Assembly: GCA_019055375.1 (NCBI GenBank)
Contig: JAHQIW010007106.1
Location: forward strand, 1-64,000
DNA length: 64,000 bases
Direction of reading: 5' to 3'
Source of the DNA: Parelaphostrongylus tenuis
Lineage: Eukaryota; Nematoda; Chromadorea; Rhabditida; Metastrongylidae
Program-made: the position numbers and the translations under genes
Notes under the pieces: generated by a model
The model's input: the letters and a program-made list of their open reading frames with translations, nothing else
Database searches by the model: none
What the model was told of the DNA's origin: nothing
Shown: piece after piece, positions 34,906-47,494 of the stretch
Layout of the letters: every line of letters begins with the position of its first letter
Position numbering within the stretch: the first letter of the stretch is position 1

Positions 34906-35949
34906 ATCAGACTTTCATCAATCAATTTTGTGTCACGAGTTCAGTTTTTTCATTAACTTAACTTTGCAGTGTTGAAGGACAAAAGTGTTCTAAGTCGTAT
35001 CAATTAGGTAACTAGGAAAATAAAAAGTGTGTACCAAATGCCGTTACACATTAAGGTTTATTGAAGAAACTGTCATTAGGATAAGTTTCTTGGTTTCCTC
35101 GAGTTCGCTGTTATTGGCAGCTAAAACGCTATGCACATAGACTTGAACAAAAGCTGCAGGTAATCAAGAATATGTTGAGATGTTTCTGCTCCACTTGTAG
35201 CATATAGTGTGACACTTAGAGGCACCCTCTCCCCAATATTAACATGGTGTACTACAAAGAAGTAATGAGTATATAAAGTTCTATTTGATTTGTACTTGAC
35301 TCACCAGAATAGGTAGTTGTTAGAGTACTCGGACCTCAACAAGTAAGTGTTACGGATGTATTTCTCCGAACTGCCTTTGGAGATGTCCTTAACTCCTACT
35401 CTCGTAGCATTCCAGCAATGTTTTAGAAGTTGTGTTCAGAAACACAATCTACAGCATTTTCATATCTGAGTAAGACTGTAGAGGTTGTTTAACGAGTGTG
35501 TAAAAGTAGTCCACTAAGATCTACTCGATGCACATTTACATTTTGAGCGACTTTAGCTAGTCGTCGCCAATGAGGTGTATGCTTAGTTATTAGTGTACGA
35601 ATACTTCTGTGCTGCATTAAATCGCGAATTTTTCATTATTCTCATCACAGTTAACTCAAAATTCCCGAAACTTCATTGAATACGCAATAATTGTGCGTGT
35701 GACGCCGCACTTACTGTGCTAGATGAGTATTTCTGTTCACGACTTGCTCAGATAAGGATGAATTTGAATGTTTTGGATGTGGATGCCCACCATTGGATGT
35801 TCTGACTCAGTCGTCAAAACATTTATTGTTAAATCAAATTCTGCAGCTCGGGAGCTCTAAACAGCTCCATGCTATGGTACACCACATACTGCACTTATCT
35901 GCTTTTTTCCCTAATAAGCCAACAAAATTCAATATAAATCTTAACTGAG

Positions 35950-36775
35950 CCATTATTTTCGCCCATCACCTTCTTCACAGCGGCAATGATTTGAGCCGAC
36001 GGCTCATATCCATAAGGTGTTTCAAAAAGAATTCAAAGAAACTTACTCAAGATGACGCTATACATTAAAAGATCGCATGTCCCTTCGCTCCATAAAGCTC
36101 AATTCTACAACACAAAAAGCAATTATGTAGGCCCATATAGATAACTCCTGCAATCCAACTATCAGAATGTTTTATTTTGGAAAATTCGCATCTTAGTGTT
36201 CATCGTTATTGTAACAATTCTTTCTTCAACCTACATATAACTAATTCAATGCCGTGAAGTCTTCAGTGTTATATGCATGTTCGGACCACTGTAAATCCAA
36301 ACACTGTCTTGCTGCAGCTTCTTTAAGTCCTCTATCATTTCCAAGTTATATATTTTCATCTAGTCCAACTTCGACTCAAAAGTACTCTTCTCTACTCAAA
36401 AGTAGAATTAGTTTCCATCACAAACACAAGGAATTCGAACATAGCTACAAGAAAATCATATTTTTATACTAGTGAATTTTTCCGTTTAACAAGAAACATA
36501 ATGTCATCATGTACGTCTTCTATGGAGAAGGGCAGTAACCGATTGGATAGTAACGCTTAGTGCGGAATTGATCCACTTTTCCCTCATTCCACCATCTCAA
36601 CGCTTCTGAATCAATCATTCAACAAACACTTCAGCTCTGCTATCTTCGAGATTGCAAGGCGATCTCTCCGACCAGTTTTAAGACGCTCACGTAGAAGACG
36701 AAATCCTCAAGCAAGCGATGAATGTGAGGAGACGCATTTAGTGCTAAAGGTGCTAAAATCCGAGTAATAAAATGT
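35950..36775. other. Exon-like segments on both strands, unresolved
   Basis: Minus strand: 36,750-36,689 with a TTTTAG acceptor and GTGAGC donor encodes 'PLALNASPHIHRLLEDFVFY'; about 36,159-36,076 after TTGCAG encodes 'ELSIWAYIIAFCVVELSF'; about 36,017-35,961 encodes 'PSAQIIAAVKKVMGENNGS'. Plus strand: 36,267-36,290, then about 36,475-36,535 ('EFFRLTRNIMSSCTSSMEKG'), then 36,635 to a stop near 36,679 ('LLSSRLQGDLSDQF'), followed by AATAAA near 36,767. The two models overlap, so at least one is false. I recognise neither product. Confidence 0.25.
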
Positions 36776-37570
36776 GAAAAAGACGGGTCGTATAAAAAAA
36801 ATAAATAAATCAAATCTTCGATTTCAGAAAAAATGCTGAAGCGAAACCTCATAGTTTGTATAAGCTAAAACCCGTCTTTCTCTCCTCCTGTGCGACATGA
36901 ATGAAAATATTATATAATAGAATATACTGCTGTGTACATCATTGCAACTAGCATGTTTTGTGGTAAAATAAAAGTCGGTGCAGAGTTATCAATGAATGAG
37001 AGCGTCTTCACTTCCGTCTTACCTTGACTATCTAATGTGCACCTCTCAAAAGTATATGGACTTTTTGAGCAAGGATAGAGCTGTTGGAAGCTGCTCACTT
37101 AATGGTGGGTGCACTGCTTTACTACCAGGCTGAAAAGTTCATTTACTTCATAAATTCTTCTAGTTGCAGCAGAATTCATGCATTCTTCCAGGTGGATCAG
37201 AACGATCTATGAAAAAGTGCGTTCTTTGCACTTTCTTTCTGAACGGAGTCTTTTACCTGCTCCCGTCTTATTCGTTCATCATCTCCTTTGCCTAATCGTA
37301 CATCAATAACTTCCACTATAATTACCACCTAATATGGTAGCATGAATTTCGCAAATGAATCGGATAGAAAGCAGTTACAAATCAATAGTGTCTGAACATA
37401 CATTTCATGACTCGTTCAATGCTTTCCAAATAGGGCGTCGCCCTGCCGACTGTCATACCATTGACGTTCCCCCTAGCCACCTCAACAAGTGTATTATCTC
37501 TTCTCAGTATGCTAAATGTTTTAATTAGTGTCTCGAAGTTTTTCATAACTTGTTTATTTTGTCGACTTTC

Positions 37571-37580
37571 TCATTCAGGA
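37571..37580 (+). promoter_or_regulatory. Probable trans-splice acceptor
   Basis: A 'tttctcattcag' acceptor ends at 37,578, two bases before the ATG at 37,581. No upstream exon is needed, and this spacing is typical of spliced-leader addition in nematodes. Confidence 0.55.
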
Positions 37581-40500
37581 ATGACAGAGATGACGATGAG
37601 TCGCCCTCCTTTCGACCAAAATGACCGCAAATACGTTTGCCTTTGCGGTCAACTGCATATTCGCGTACGTTTGAGCAAATTTTTAGAATCAAATTAAATC
37701 CTCAATTGGTGCGTCTATACTTATTATTGTGAAGATTCCATATATGAAAGTCATGCTTCAGACTGGATCGCGAGTTGTAGCCGTGCTCCTCAACGTGCTC
37801 ACTGCTATCAACATAATATTCAGCTTCACAAGAACATCGACAGTGGCGATGTATACACTAATGGGGTAAATATTTTTCTAGTTTTTCTTTTCTTTTGAAA
37901 ATCCTTAGATACTGAACTTCTTATGTCTTCTTTTTACTCGCTCTACTTTAGTTATTTTGTAGTTCCTGTTGCTTGTCATCTTTAATGTGATTTTACGGCT
38001 TCACTTTTATTTACGGACTTCCAAGTGTTTCTCGTTAAAAATGGAAGTATGGTCTCTGACTCCAAATCGTAAGCGTATGGGAATGTCAGCGGCGAAATCT
38101 ACAGAAATAGATTGCGAACAATGCATATAATGTCGCATAATAGTAAAGCATGCCTTTATTCACGTCAGAAATTGTCTTCTTCTTGAAGAAATTCATCCTT
38201 CCTCATTCATTTTTTTCTATGACCAATTTTGAAGCCAAAATGATTGCTAGCTGTCGAATCCATTGGAAAACAAAGGCTGTTGTGGATGTGTTCTCGCTAT
38301 CTACAGGTCGACTGTCGCAGTAGGTAAACTTAAATTACGTCATGCGCAACGATGTTACTCCTCGCTGTGAAATCATACTAGAAGATATTCATTAATGATT
38401 TCATGTAGTCAAAAGAATGGGGTCATTTTAAGCCACATATTTCCTACTTTGTACCGATTATGTGTTGACAGCAGCATCCATTCATAACACTATTTTTTTT
38501 TGTTCGTACCTTCCTGGAAATCCAGTAAAATTTAGACTTTTCCAATCTGGAATGTGAATAACATTACTTTGAAAAGTCTTTTAGATATTGAAGGCATCGC
38601 ACCGACTGTAGCCGAAATCATCTCTGTCCATGACTAAAACTTTCCAGTTGGACTGAAATTCATTAAGATCTAAATTCTCTGATAACATAGCGAGGTTGTA
38701 TTATTACGATAAAGTGCTTAACTTCTAAAGCCCACGAATCAACTTTTCAATTACTCCTCATCAAAACTCCTTGTAGTTTTTTTTTTGATAACTAGCCTTT
38801 TGAGGAGACCTTTTTTGCTTTTTCTTCAATCTTTGTCTCTCTGAGCTTGGATCTCGATGATTACAATACTTCATTACGATAACTAGTTTTGAAAAGACCT
38901 TGTTAATCTACTAAAGCAGCTAAGGTAAAGTTCCGTTTCACCTACGGGACGCATTATTTGGCCGGCTTACGTGTGTTCGAACTTTCATCTGACTTCTAGT
39001 AATCATTTTTTACCTAAAAACTCGAAAATTCTGTGACTAAATCCGCTTTTCAAAGTTTTTTTAAGCGCTGTCATTGTCCAAGTTGCGTGGGTGAACTTCA
39101 ATTGTATGAAATCCAGCTCTACTTCCATTTGCTTTGGCTCGCATTCTTCATCCACGGACGTTTTATCTTCGCACATGCGTTCAGCTGCTATTTGGAAATT
39201 CTTTCTTTTACGTTAATGTCGCTGAGTGGTAGTTGAGGGCTTTCCATCACTCTCGGCACTGACTAGTGATTGATGTCTTCTCTTGAGCAGACAGAAGGCT
39301 CTTAACAAGATCTATTTAGTACAAGACTAGTTGATGCTTTGACAGCTTCGCCTTTTTTAGAGTCTGAAAAGATCATTTTGACAAGCAATCTACCCAACAA
39401 AAGATTTTCTGAACCCCATCATGAAAATTCATCACGTTAACTCCATGCACGTAATAAACAGCTTTTAAATCTTGCGATTTTGTTTTTATGAGTCTTCTAC
39501 TTCTAACAGACTACCCGCACAGAGTCCTAATTGGGTGACGATGTGACCTCTTAGGTCAAAAAATCAGAATGAGGTATGGTGCGAGGTCCATCACTTCTCT
39601 AAGACGGCTCCTTCAAACACCATTTTGTAACTTTGCTTACTTCGTCATAGATAAAGAGTGGATAAACGCTAAATTTTTTGATTTGTCATTTAGGGGGATC
39701 GTTTGCCCTCGAACCTATCCCGTATAGCTACCTTGTAGCAAATGGAAATGGATATTTTCTGTGCCAAAGTCAGCGATTCCTCCCTCTCTCTCTCCTCCCA
39801 TGCACATATTCGTGGCTGTGCGAAAAACTTTTTCGTAGGGCTTTTTTTGTGAGAAAACTCCTATAAACAGTAAATAACAGAAGGACTACTGTGACCCTCC
39901 TCTTCCCTAGCGTTCCTTCACGATGCAAATATCTGAATAAACTTTCTATTGCACTTTCATACCGTTTCCTTAGATTCACAAATCTCAGCATTGAATCATT
40001 GTGTGGGTTACGTGTGTTTGAGTGTGAAGATAACGTTTTATTTAGCTATTCAGATTTTTATGGAAGCGAAGCCGCCAAAACGTCAGCCATTATCGCTAGC
40101 CTGTTCTTAGTGATTGAGCTACTTATATAAAATTCTCGGGCGACTCGAATAGTTTCCTTCGCCTCAGGCAGCGTTACCTTTGCGGAACGAATGTAACTTT
40201 CTCCTAAAATGTTTCAAGATATACCACTATTGACGCATTTACCAGGCCTTTTGAAGGCTTAAAACATCTCATCACATTATACTGAATTTTTAAGCGAGGT
40301 CTCAAGATAGTCGATTGGAAGGGAATTCAACTTTATTGAGACAAGTCCAGCGAACAATGACTACGCGCATAATGCACATGTCTGATCACTAGCTTGCTGT
40401 ATTCAGTCGTCTTTTAATTGCCGTACTTTCAGCTCAGCTTTTGCTGTTGTAGTCTTCGGATGTCTACTATATGGAGTTTACAAAGAAAAAAGACTTTACC

Positions 40501-41023
40501 TCGTACCATATCTGATATTTCAGGTTTGTTGCTTATATTCATTTCCAATGACGCCGTATTTTATATTGAATTTTAGATAATCTCGATTGGGATCACCATT
40601 CTACTTCTTTTCGCATTTACGATTGGAATTGCAATGAACTCCAAAATGGTAATTGATTTGGCAGAAGACCTTGGTAACATAGACACCCGTCAACCTCAGA
40701 AGCAGTTGGATGCTGGTAAGCTTATATTCTTATATTTGGTTCCAGAAAGTTCAAAAGAACGTTTTACAGAGCTAGCATCTTTCACTGCTTTCTTTATCTT
40801 GGCTCTATGCATTAGTGGAATTCTTCAGGCTTACTTCTTCGAGGTTAGTGAGACCTTCGAATGTTAGCTGAATATATTAGTTCTTACTCAGGTGATCTAC
40901 TCATTCTATGGCTTTCTCCGCGATCGCGAAAGTTCATTCAACTTCAACTTTGAAGGTTCACCCACTACTCAAATACCAGACGCAGGGTTTGGTATAGCAG
41001 GTGGTGTACCACCATCTTACTAG
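37581..41023 (+). CDS. Four-helix membrane protein, LAPTM-like
   Basis: Six exons join in perfect phase into 207 residues: 37,581-37,664, 37,762-37,865, 40,433-40,523, 40,577-40,715, 40,770-40,843 and 40,892-41,023. Residues 1-28 are a cytosolic head with 'KYVCLCGQLHIR'; the joined 'HIR-TGSR' and the cysteine pair resemble the start of LAPTM proteins ('C..CHVRTG'). Hydrophobic segments lie at about 33-50, 64-79, 84-113 and 141-172. The tail (173-207) ends GGVPPSY; a PPxY motif in this place in LAPTM proteins recruits Nedd4-type ubiquitin ligases for lysosomal sorting. The role here (endolysosomal membrane protein) is inferred from that likeness. Intron 2 is 2.57 kb while three others are 46-54 bases, so a missed exon in the first loop is possible. 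The gene model is strong; the family call is tentative. Confidence 0.8.
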
Positions 41024-41140
41024 AACCAGCATTAGTGTTTTCAGTATCGTTTCCTTTCCGGTTTCACTCGTAAACTTCAGGCTAGATTATCTTTTGTCTC
41101 ATAGATATTTTACATATATAAACTTATTTTTTCTACTGTG

Positions 41141-41146
41141 AATAAA
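41141..41146 (+). terminator. Polyadenylation signal of the LAPTM-like gene
   Basis: AATAAA 118 bases after the stop codon, just before a CA-rich microsatellite. Confidence 0.6.
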
Positions 41147-41155
41147 TCTAACTGT

Positions 41156-41335
41156 ACATACGTTCGGACACACAAACACGCGCACACACAACACACGAAC
41201 ACACATATATACACACACAGCGTGCACACATCACACACTCAGACACACCCCAAAGCACACACACATACATGAACACACACACGCAACAAATAAATAAACA
41301 AACAAGCACACACACAATCCAAATAAACACAACCG
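41156..41335. repeat. CA/AC-rich microsatellite
   Basis: Imperfect (AC)n with AAC and AT interruptions directly after the polyadenylation signal. The long minus-strand frames over it (runs of V, C and S) are an effect of the repeat. Confidence 0.85.
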
Positions 41336-43320
41336 GTCATCACACTTTACCCTGTGGATTTCAGCACTTCGGCATTCGATTCGCTTCCTCGTGTACATGC
41401 TCCACGGTATTCGAACATTTCGCGTGTTACTACGGTTGCTGCTCGAGGATTTTCGTTTTCTTTGTGAATGCTGTATAATGCTGATCGGAACAATTCTTCG
41501 TGCAATCTTGAAGACCAGCCGAGCTAGGTGTTCGTTGATTGGCTGCAAGAGAGTGTTTGGGAGGGGATTAAACCACTGCTCTGTTCATCATTGTGCTTCT
41601 TGATGCACCTCATCACTAACCACTGTATTCACCGCCACTTTAACTTTGCCAGCTGATAGGCTAATAAACAAGCTTCTTCGCATTCTCGTTCTAAGTGAAA
41701 TATGTGCTCAATCTATGGACCAACATTTGAACAGGGCTCGATCTAATAAAACAGAAAAGTTTTTTTGAAAACATTGCGACTATATATCATCGTTTCTCGC
41801 ACTGAAAAGGTTACTACTCAATTTAGTTTCATCAAACATAATATTTGCGAAAAAGGCAGTAAAAACAATAGAAATCTGGTGTATTAGTGGCAACACTTAT
41901 TCAACGGCATCTTTTATATTTATCGGTTAACTATTTCATGATTCTCGCCTTCAGTTTACAACTTCAGAAAACGGCTACTATCAGGTCGCACAACCTCCGA
42001 TAAAATGCAAAATTAGATTAGATGGCCTGATATGGTCATATGTAATAAAACAAAGTAGTTCACATAGTAATGAAGATACTCTTCCTCAAACTTGAGAAGG
42101 TTTGAATATCGGCATGCAAATCCACTGTATGTGGTGCGAAAGTCGTAATAGTTGAAGATGTCGTGAAACGCTTGCATGCTCGCTGGTTCGACACTCTGGT
42201 TGGGCCCAATACACCATGTTTTCCATCACCTCGTGTCAGCAAAATACTCCCTGAATTGACCAGAAAAAGCGTGCTGCGATAAGTAAAAGACATTCTTCTT
42301 CTATGATGAACGGCTGGAAATACTCGTGCAGAGATATCCCAGTATTTCACGTAAGATAAACTTGCCCGTCGTTGAGTGATACTGTTGAAAAGAAAATCTT
42401 CAACAGCAGCACAACCCTATTATGAACATCACGACTTCCATAGATGACAGAGGCGAAACAGTGAATTGAATAGAAGAAGTGTCAAGATTAATTAGATGCT
42501 TTATGTGTTATGTTACGTGTTATGAAATTCTTAACACTAGAAGTACACTTCTCAAATCCGAGAGTGTTAGCAAATTTGTCAGTTGCTCGCTGCGCAAACT
42601 CAAGTTTAGAGAGAAAATCTGCATACAATACATCAACTTAACAACAAAGTAACATATAAAGTTTTTTCCGCTAGCCTAAGAAAAAGCAATTTTAGTCATA
42701 TCCCTTTAATTACCTACGCATTCGATAACTGAATCATGAAGGTATGACCCTTTAGATCCAATACATTCATCTGAGGCCTTCTCGAATGCCAATATCGGAT
42801 GATGATTTCTTGGGAGTATTGTTATTCAGATGTTTCCAAAAGGTGGAATTGTGTTGACAACAGGTTATGATTAGCAAGGTGCATGAAACAAAGCTTTGCA
42901 CTTCTCTTTGTTTAGCTCCTGGACAAATATTTATGAAACAGGAGAGCAGATGCAAATAATATTGCCCATCACTTATGACCCAACAATGACGACCGCTGTG
43001 GTAGTTCTGCTCTAAAATCACTAACTCTGATTTATATCGGAAAAATATGCAAAACTCCTCACTCCATCATGTTTTAGGAGATTGAAACCAGTGGATTACG
43101 ATCTCTGATCTGCATGCAGATCCGATATTTTTCACGTATCTCCATTATGGCACTTCAAATTTCAATCAGAAAAAAGTAATGAGCACAGCTGGACGTTGAC
43201 ATTAGCTTTCAATCTATCACCACAGCTATCAGAGGTTCAAAGGTTCGAGAGCTTCAAGAGAGACTCGACTTCAACTCTTCCTATGTGTCTTTCAAAAATG
43301 ACCAGGCAAATCTTTTGTTC
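41336..43320. other. No feature recognised
   Basis: Minus-strand frames at 41,231-41,548, 42,060-42,350 and 42,767-43,021 carry no motif I know. No RNA or inverted repeat was seen. Confidence 0.3.
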
Positions 43321-43321
43321 C

Positions 43322-43480
43322 TTTATATTCGACTATTTTTTAGATCTCGCTCAAAATTAATACATCTTGACAGCATATTTTAAGGAGGTCTGTCATGGGA
43401 CTCATAGTACCGTTATTGGCAAATATGTTGCTATGATGTATTAATTATAAGCGAGATCTTAGAAAATAATCAACTAGTAT
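43322..43480. mobile_element. MITE, family C (short copy)
   Basis: Left 'gatctcgctcaaaattaata' and 'catcttgacagcatat' return inverted as 'atatgttgctatgatg' and 'tattaattataagcgagatc'. It matches the ends of the 15,634-15,913 copy but has a much shorter middle. Confidence 0.7.
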
Positions 43481-45485
43481 GGTGTTATAATAAGAATGTC
43501 AGTTTTGAGGAATCGACTGTTAATCATTTCAGTGTCTCGTGATCATATCACTGGACATGCAGTGATGTGTTATCCGTGAGTGAAGTGAACTTTCACTTAA
43601 CACAAGGAGTACCGTGGTCGTCGACGACTCCTCTATGTAAAAGGGTTCTTCCTTGAAAAGTAATGGCCTTAGAGGAGGTGTACTGTGCAACCGACGAGGC
43701 TGCAAAGCCGAAATACGTGTATTGCACTATATAAATGACCATGACAAGCTTTTGTATATTTCACTCCATAATTCACCTATCCATTCATTTTATCAACAAT
43801 GCTCTTGTTTACTTGGTAAACCACGCACTACCTGAATTCCTGCGCATTTTCATATTTCTTTTACTGTAAGTGAGAAAAAGACCGTTCACAATCGCAGTGT
43901 TGTCAGCATTTTGTAGTTGTGCAACATACGTCGAATATATTTTGGCAATTTTTCGCCTCTCAATTATGCACTTATCTTACTTCATAACCTTGTTTACCAT
44001 AACGACTAAAAAGAAACAACAATGAATGGTCAGAATTGGACTTTTTCGCATCAATTCTGTCATCGAAAGGCGACTAGTATTATTTTTAATTGATTACTTG
44101 ACCACTCACTTAGATTTTATATAGAGGTCTGAGGCTGTGAACAGTTTTGAATCGTCTGTGCTCAGCGTCAGAGAATAATGAGAATGAATCCAAGATTGAT
44201 AACAAGTTCAATGATGATTTCTGTATTGAATAATCGAACAATCTTGTGCGTCATGTTTTGTCGATAATTGAAACCACTTCTGATGTCACGATACTTCGAC
44301 TGATACGCACATTATCAACGAATTTCCATGGATTATTCTTCTTAATATTTTGGGGACAGTAGCGGAAGGAACGAACGCACACGTACAAGACTAGTGCACA
44401 TCCTGTGAATTGATAGCTTCCAAAGAGATGAAGGTTTTCATAGGTCCCTACTTCTGGGAAATGATATGTAGTCACCGTTCACTGAATGTTGGTTAGACAC
44501 TTCTTTAGGAACTTTGTTAATTGTTTCACACTGCTTTTTTTCATTGTGAGAATCTCAGTAATTCTAGTGTCTATTCCTTTTTTCATTTTCTTCTGAAACG
44601 TCGTACACTACTGGCTAAGCGCGTCTCCTTGTAATCTCGAGGATAGTCTGGTTGTGGCATTCTGTAGGGCGTTCGATGTTGATTGCCACAGCATTGGGGG
44701 ATATAGGTCAACCTCACGCACACCAAGACGAACATCACAACCACTTGGCCACGGCGCCTTGATTATAGCATAGATGCATATGAATGCATAACGACAAAAT
44801 ATATCGTACATGCTACTGTGCAACACATAAAAACATAAGGGACAGAGCATTTGTCGATAGATCCCTGAGTTCCATGCATTTGACACTATCAGGAATCGTT
44901 GAGGTGGCTGGATATTTATGACTGGCAAATCTAGTTCCACAATAGTTTGCAGAAATATCTCAATGTATAAATTTAGTGTTTACTTGCTTTCAGACAACTC
45001 TGGTAACAATCCGCCTATTCCGGAGATGCACACGGGTTGGTTAGCTTAGGTGCTTAATCAAATCAGCGACTACTTGTGTGCTGTGGGGCATCACTAACTG
45101 CAACGGTACATGCGCCAGTGTTATGCATGCAATCAACTGTAGTCTCTTTGAAAATATAGATAATATACGACACAAATAAACTAATACTAAATCTTATATG
45201 CTTTAGCTACGAAAGTGTGTAGCTCAGTAGCTTGCGTGCCCATTTGACTTCCACAGGCTTTGAAGAGGGCAAAACCGCACCCATAGTCTAAGGAGAAATG
45301 ATCGAAAGAAAAAATTTCACAAGATCAGACTTGATAGGAAAGTGGCAAAATATCGTGACACCATATGTACATCAAAATTTGCTAATCAGGTAAACACTCG
45401 ATGCAGCCACTGTAATTTTGTACAAATTGTCACAGTTGCACCTACAAAAGGTGGACGCCAAAACTTTCACTTATTAACAATTATA
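43481..45485. other. Mostly unassigned
   Basis: On the minus strand near 44,755 the words 'ggcgccgtggccaagtggtt' resemble the start of a tRNA (box A), but no box B follows at the right distance. A box-A-like 'gtagctcagtagcttg' occurs near 45,221 (+). Both may be SINE remains. Confidence 0.3.
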
Positions 45486-45489
45486 AAGA

Positions 45490-45795
45490 AAGATGAAGGT
45501 CTCGGCGTTGATCAATCCCTGAGGTATGCGCCATGCAATCATCTTCAATTAATGACCTCGTTTGAAGTGATGGATGTATATCTCGCCTTTACAATGAGTA
45601 GTCTTGACCTCCCGCTGCATCGAGTCAGTGCTGCTTATCCTCCCAGACAAATCATGGCCCAGTTGGTACCAATTTAGAGACTCCAAAGGAATAGATGGCT
45701 TGGTGAATCATGAGCGCGAGATCAAACCAACGACGTTGGTGTGCGCAGAACACTTCTAACCATTGCGCCAAATGCGCTCAGTAACGATTGTGTAT
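45490..45795 (-). repeat. SINE-B copy
   Basis: About 300 bases shared with 57,270-57,560: 'gcgttgat.aat', 'tgcgccatgca', 'ctgctatcctccca', 'gatggcttggtga', and the end 'tctaaccattgcgcc'. Read on the minus strand the end gives a box A, 'ggcgcaatggttaga', as in tRNA-headed SINEs. The plus-strand frame at 45,342-45,677 over it is not a gene. Confidence 0.6.
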
Positions 45796-46440
45796 TACAA
45801 AAATGTAATATTGCATACAAAATTTATTCGAGTACAACTGTGCCAACATCATTAGTCAATGGTTTGGAATATTAAGAGTTGAGAATAATCAAAGCTTCCG
45901 AACGGACGACATTCATTCAATAGAAGCCTATTGATGTTGAGCGCTGTTTCAACATAGTTTCTTTGAAATCTGGTATACAACCATATAGGAACTACACTCG
46001 TATCTATTACATATCCCCAACTGTAATACCACCTTGCCAAGGCAAAGATGTAGATAAATGAAGACTTCATGTCAATAAGTTATAGCAGAGATGTCCACTA
46101 CATTCCTCAGCAGTAACAGTTCGTAGCACTCTATTTGCACAAGTTGGCATTTGCCCCAAAACTCATGGGGACAAATACGCTTCCACTCCCTTAAATTGCT
46201 TCACGTAAAACTTGTTGTGTAGAAGATGACGTTTTAAAAACCACGCTAAGTGTCATGCCTTGATAGGAAAGCAACCGGTATGATAAACAATTAATAAAAA
46301 ATGTTTACTCAATATAAAAACAACTAGAAAAGGAATTTAAAAAAATGGAAACGTATTGACTCGAATGCACTGAATAGTTATCGATACAGAGATAACATTA
46401 GTATAGCTAACTGAAAATGAAAACCGGTACTCGCCCATTG
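45796..46440. other. No feature recognised
   Basis: Nothing identified; AT-rich. Confidence 0.3.
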
Positions 46441-46635
46441 TAAGGCGACAACTGAAAAACCAATCTCATTTGCTAGACAGGAACTTTTCATAAGAGCGTT
46501 GGTAATCATTCAAAAGCTTAAATCTCTGGCACAGCGCAACGTGGTCGGTTTTACATAATATTATTTTATAATAACGTAAAATTTAAAATAAAATTATATT
46601 TCACACGACCAAGCGTTTTTTTCCCTATCTTGCAT

Positions 46636-46790
46636 ATAATCTGATAAAGAGATAATATTTTGAGGTGCCAGGTCTAATGGTATACAGGCGCCTTTTCGTC
46701 CTATTGGGACGCATCAGTACCACACTCCCTCGGTTCAGCCGATCCCCTGAGATTGAATAATCCCTTATAAAGGAATCGACGCCGAGTGAA
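46636..46790 (+). repeat. Direct repeat flanking the Penelope-like element (left)
   Basis: Shares 'tctgat(a)aa(g)agataa', 'aggtctaatggtatac' and 'ccctcggt' with 49,690-49,810. The words 'ggtctaatggtatac' and 'cggttcagccgatcc' look like tRNA box A and box B. Penelope-like elements often carry such terminal direct repeats from partial tandem copies. Confidence 0.55.
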
Positions 46791-47039
46791 AAATCACCCC
46801 AAGTCAGATGATGTGGTTACCTGACATTGTGGTGAACGGCAGTAGAGAACGTAGCTGTTATTATGAATCATACCTCTTCCATCAACCGCTTTTATATAGA
46901 CCCGCTCAAAATGATATATTGCAACAATTCATAACTTCGACTTTCTATAGACCTCGGTATAATTAATTGTTATATGAAAGTCGGAGAAAACTTATCTTGA
47001 TTAGCTGACGCGAGGTTGGTAAATTAGTCGTAGAAGTTC

Positions 47040-47074
47040 GGCAGACGTTTCGGCGACCCGCCTTCTTCAGAGCC
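47040..47074 (-). ncRNA. Hammerhead-ribozyme-like motif
   Basis: On the minus strand, downstream of the endonuclease: GGCU (half of stem I), CUGAAGA (core CUGANGA), an extra A, GGCG-GGU-CGCC (stem II), GAAAC, GUC and UGCC (other half of stem I, with one U-U mismatch). Penelope-like elements are known to carry hammerhead motifs in their terminal repeats. The stem III part is the palindrome ACGU with no loop, as expected for a form that acts as a dimer. The extra base and the mismatch may weaken it. Confidence 0.45.
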
Positions 47075-47142
47075 TGGGCGTATGTAGTAATAGACTATTT
47101 GAATGATTCGAATGGTCTTCTTTATATGCTGCCTAGGTCAAG

Positions 47143-47494
47143 TTAGAAGATCAAACTAAGAAAGGGTGCGAGATCTCGCGCGATGGTGACGCACTCGTCC
47201 TTCCCGTTCATTTCGGGATTTTGGGCGTTTATCCAAAATGCCTCAAGAGTTTTGCGCGTGGATGTTTTTGATTCCTGCGCTAGGATTGTGACAGTTACAT
47301 CAAAATCGTTGTAGTTATGTTTTTGTGCCCTATGTAAACCTAAAGGTTTCGTTTTATCTATTTTATATTTACTATCTAGATGTTCTTTTATGCGGATGAA
47401 AAGTGGTCTACCCGTTTCGCCTATATATTCTTCCCCGCATGTTTTACATGTTAGTAAATAAATTGTGCCTGATCTCATACAATCCTCCCTATAA
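47143..47494 (-). pseudogene. Penelope-like GIY-YIG endonuclease domain
   Basis: The frame reads 'EDCMRSGTIYLLTCKTCG' then 'EEYIGETGRPLFIRIKEHL', which is the GIY-YIG core with the catalytic Arg and a Cys pair. Next come 'LGLHRAQKHN' (His) and 'RKTLEAFWINAQNPEMNGKD' (catalytic Glu and Asn). All main residues are present. In an intact element it would be fused to RT through 'IYPNGT'; here the join is broken by the insert starting at about 47,494. The C-terminus ends naturally at 47,143. Confidence 0.85.

Noticed and set aside
36635..36767. Plus-strand terminal exon encoding an Arg-rich tail ending LVLKVLKSE
   Set aside because: The AATAAA would overlap its stop codon; an alternative frame in the same exon stops earlier and leaves a normal 3' region. 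Strand itself is uncertain.
41148..41548. Minus-strand frames rich in Val and Cys
   Set aside because: They are translations of the CA microsatellite after the LAPTM-like gene.
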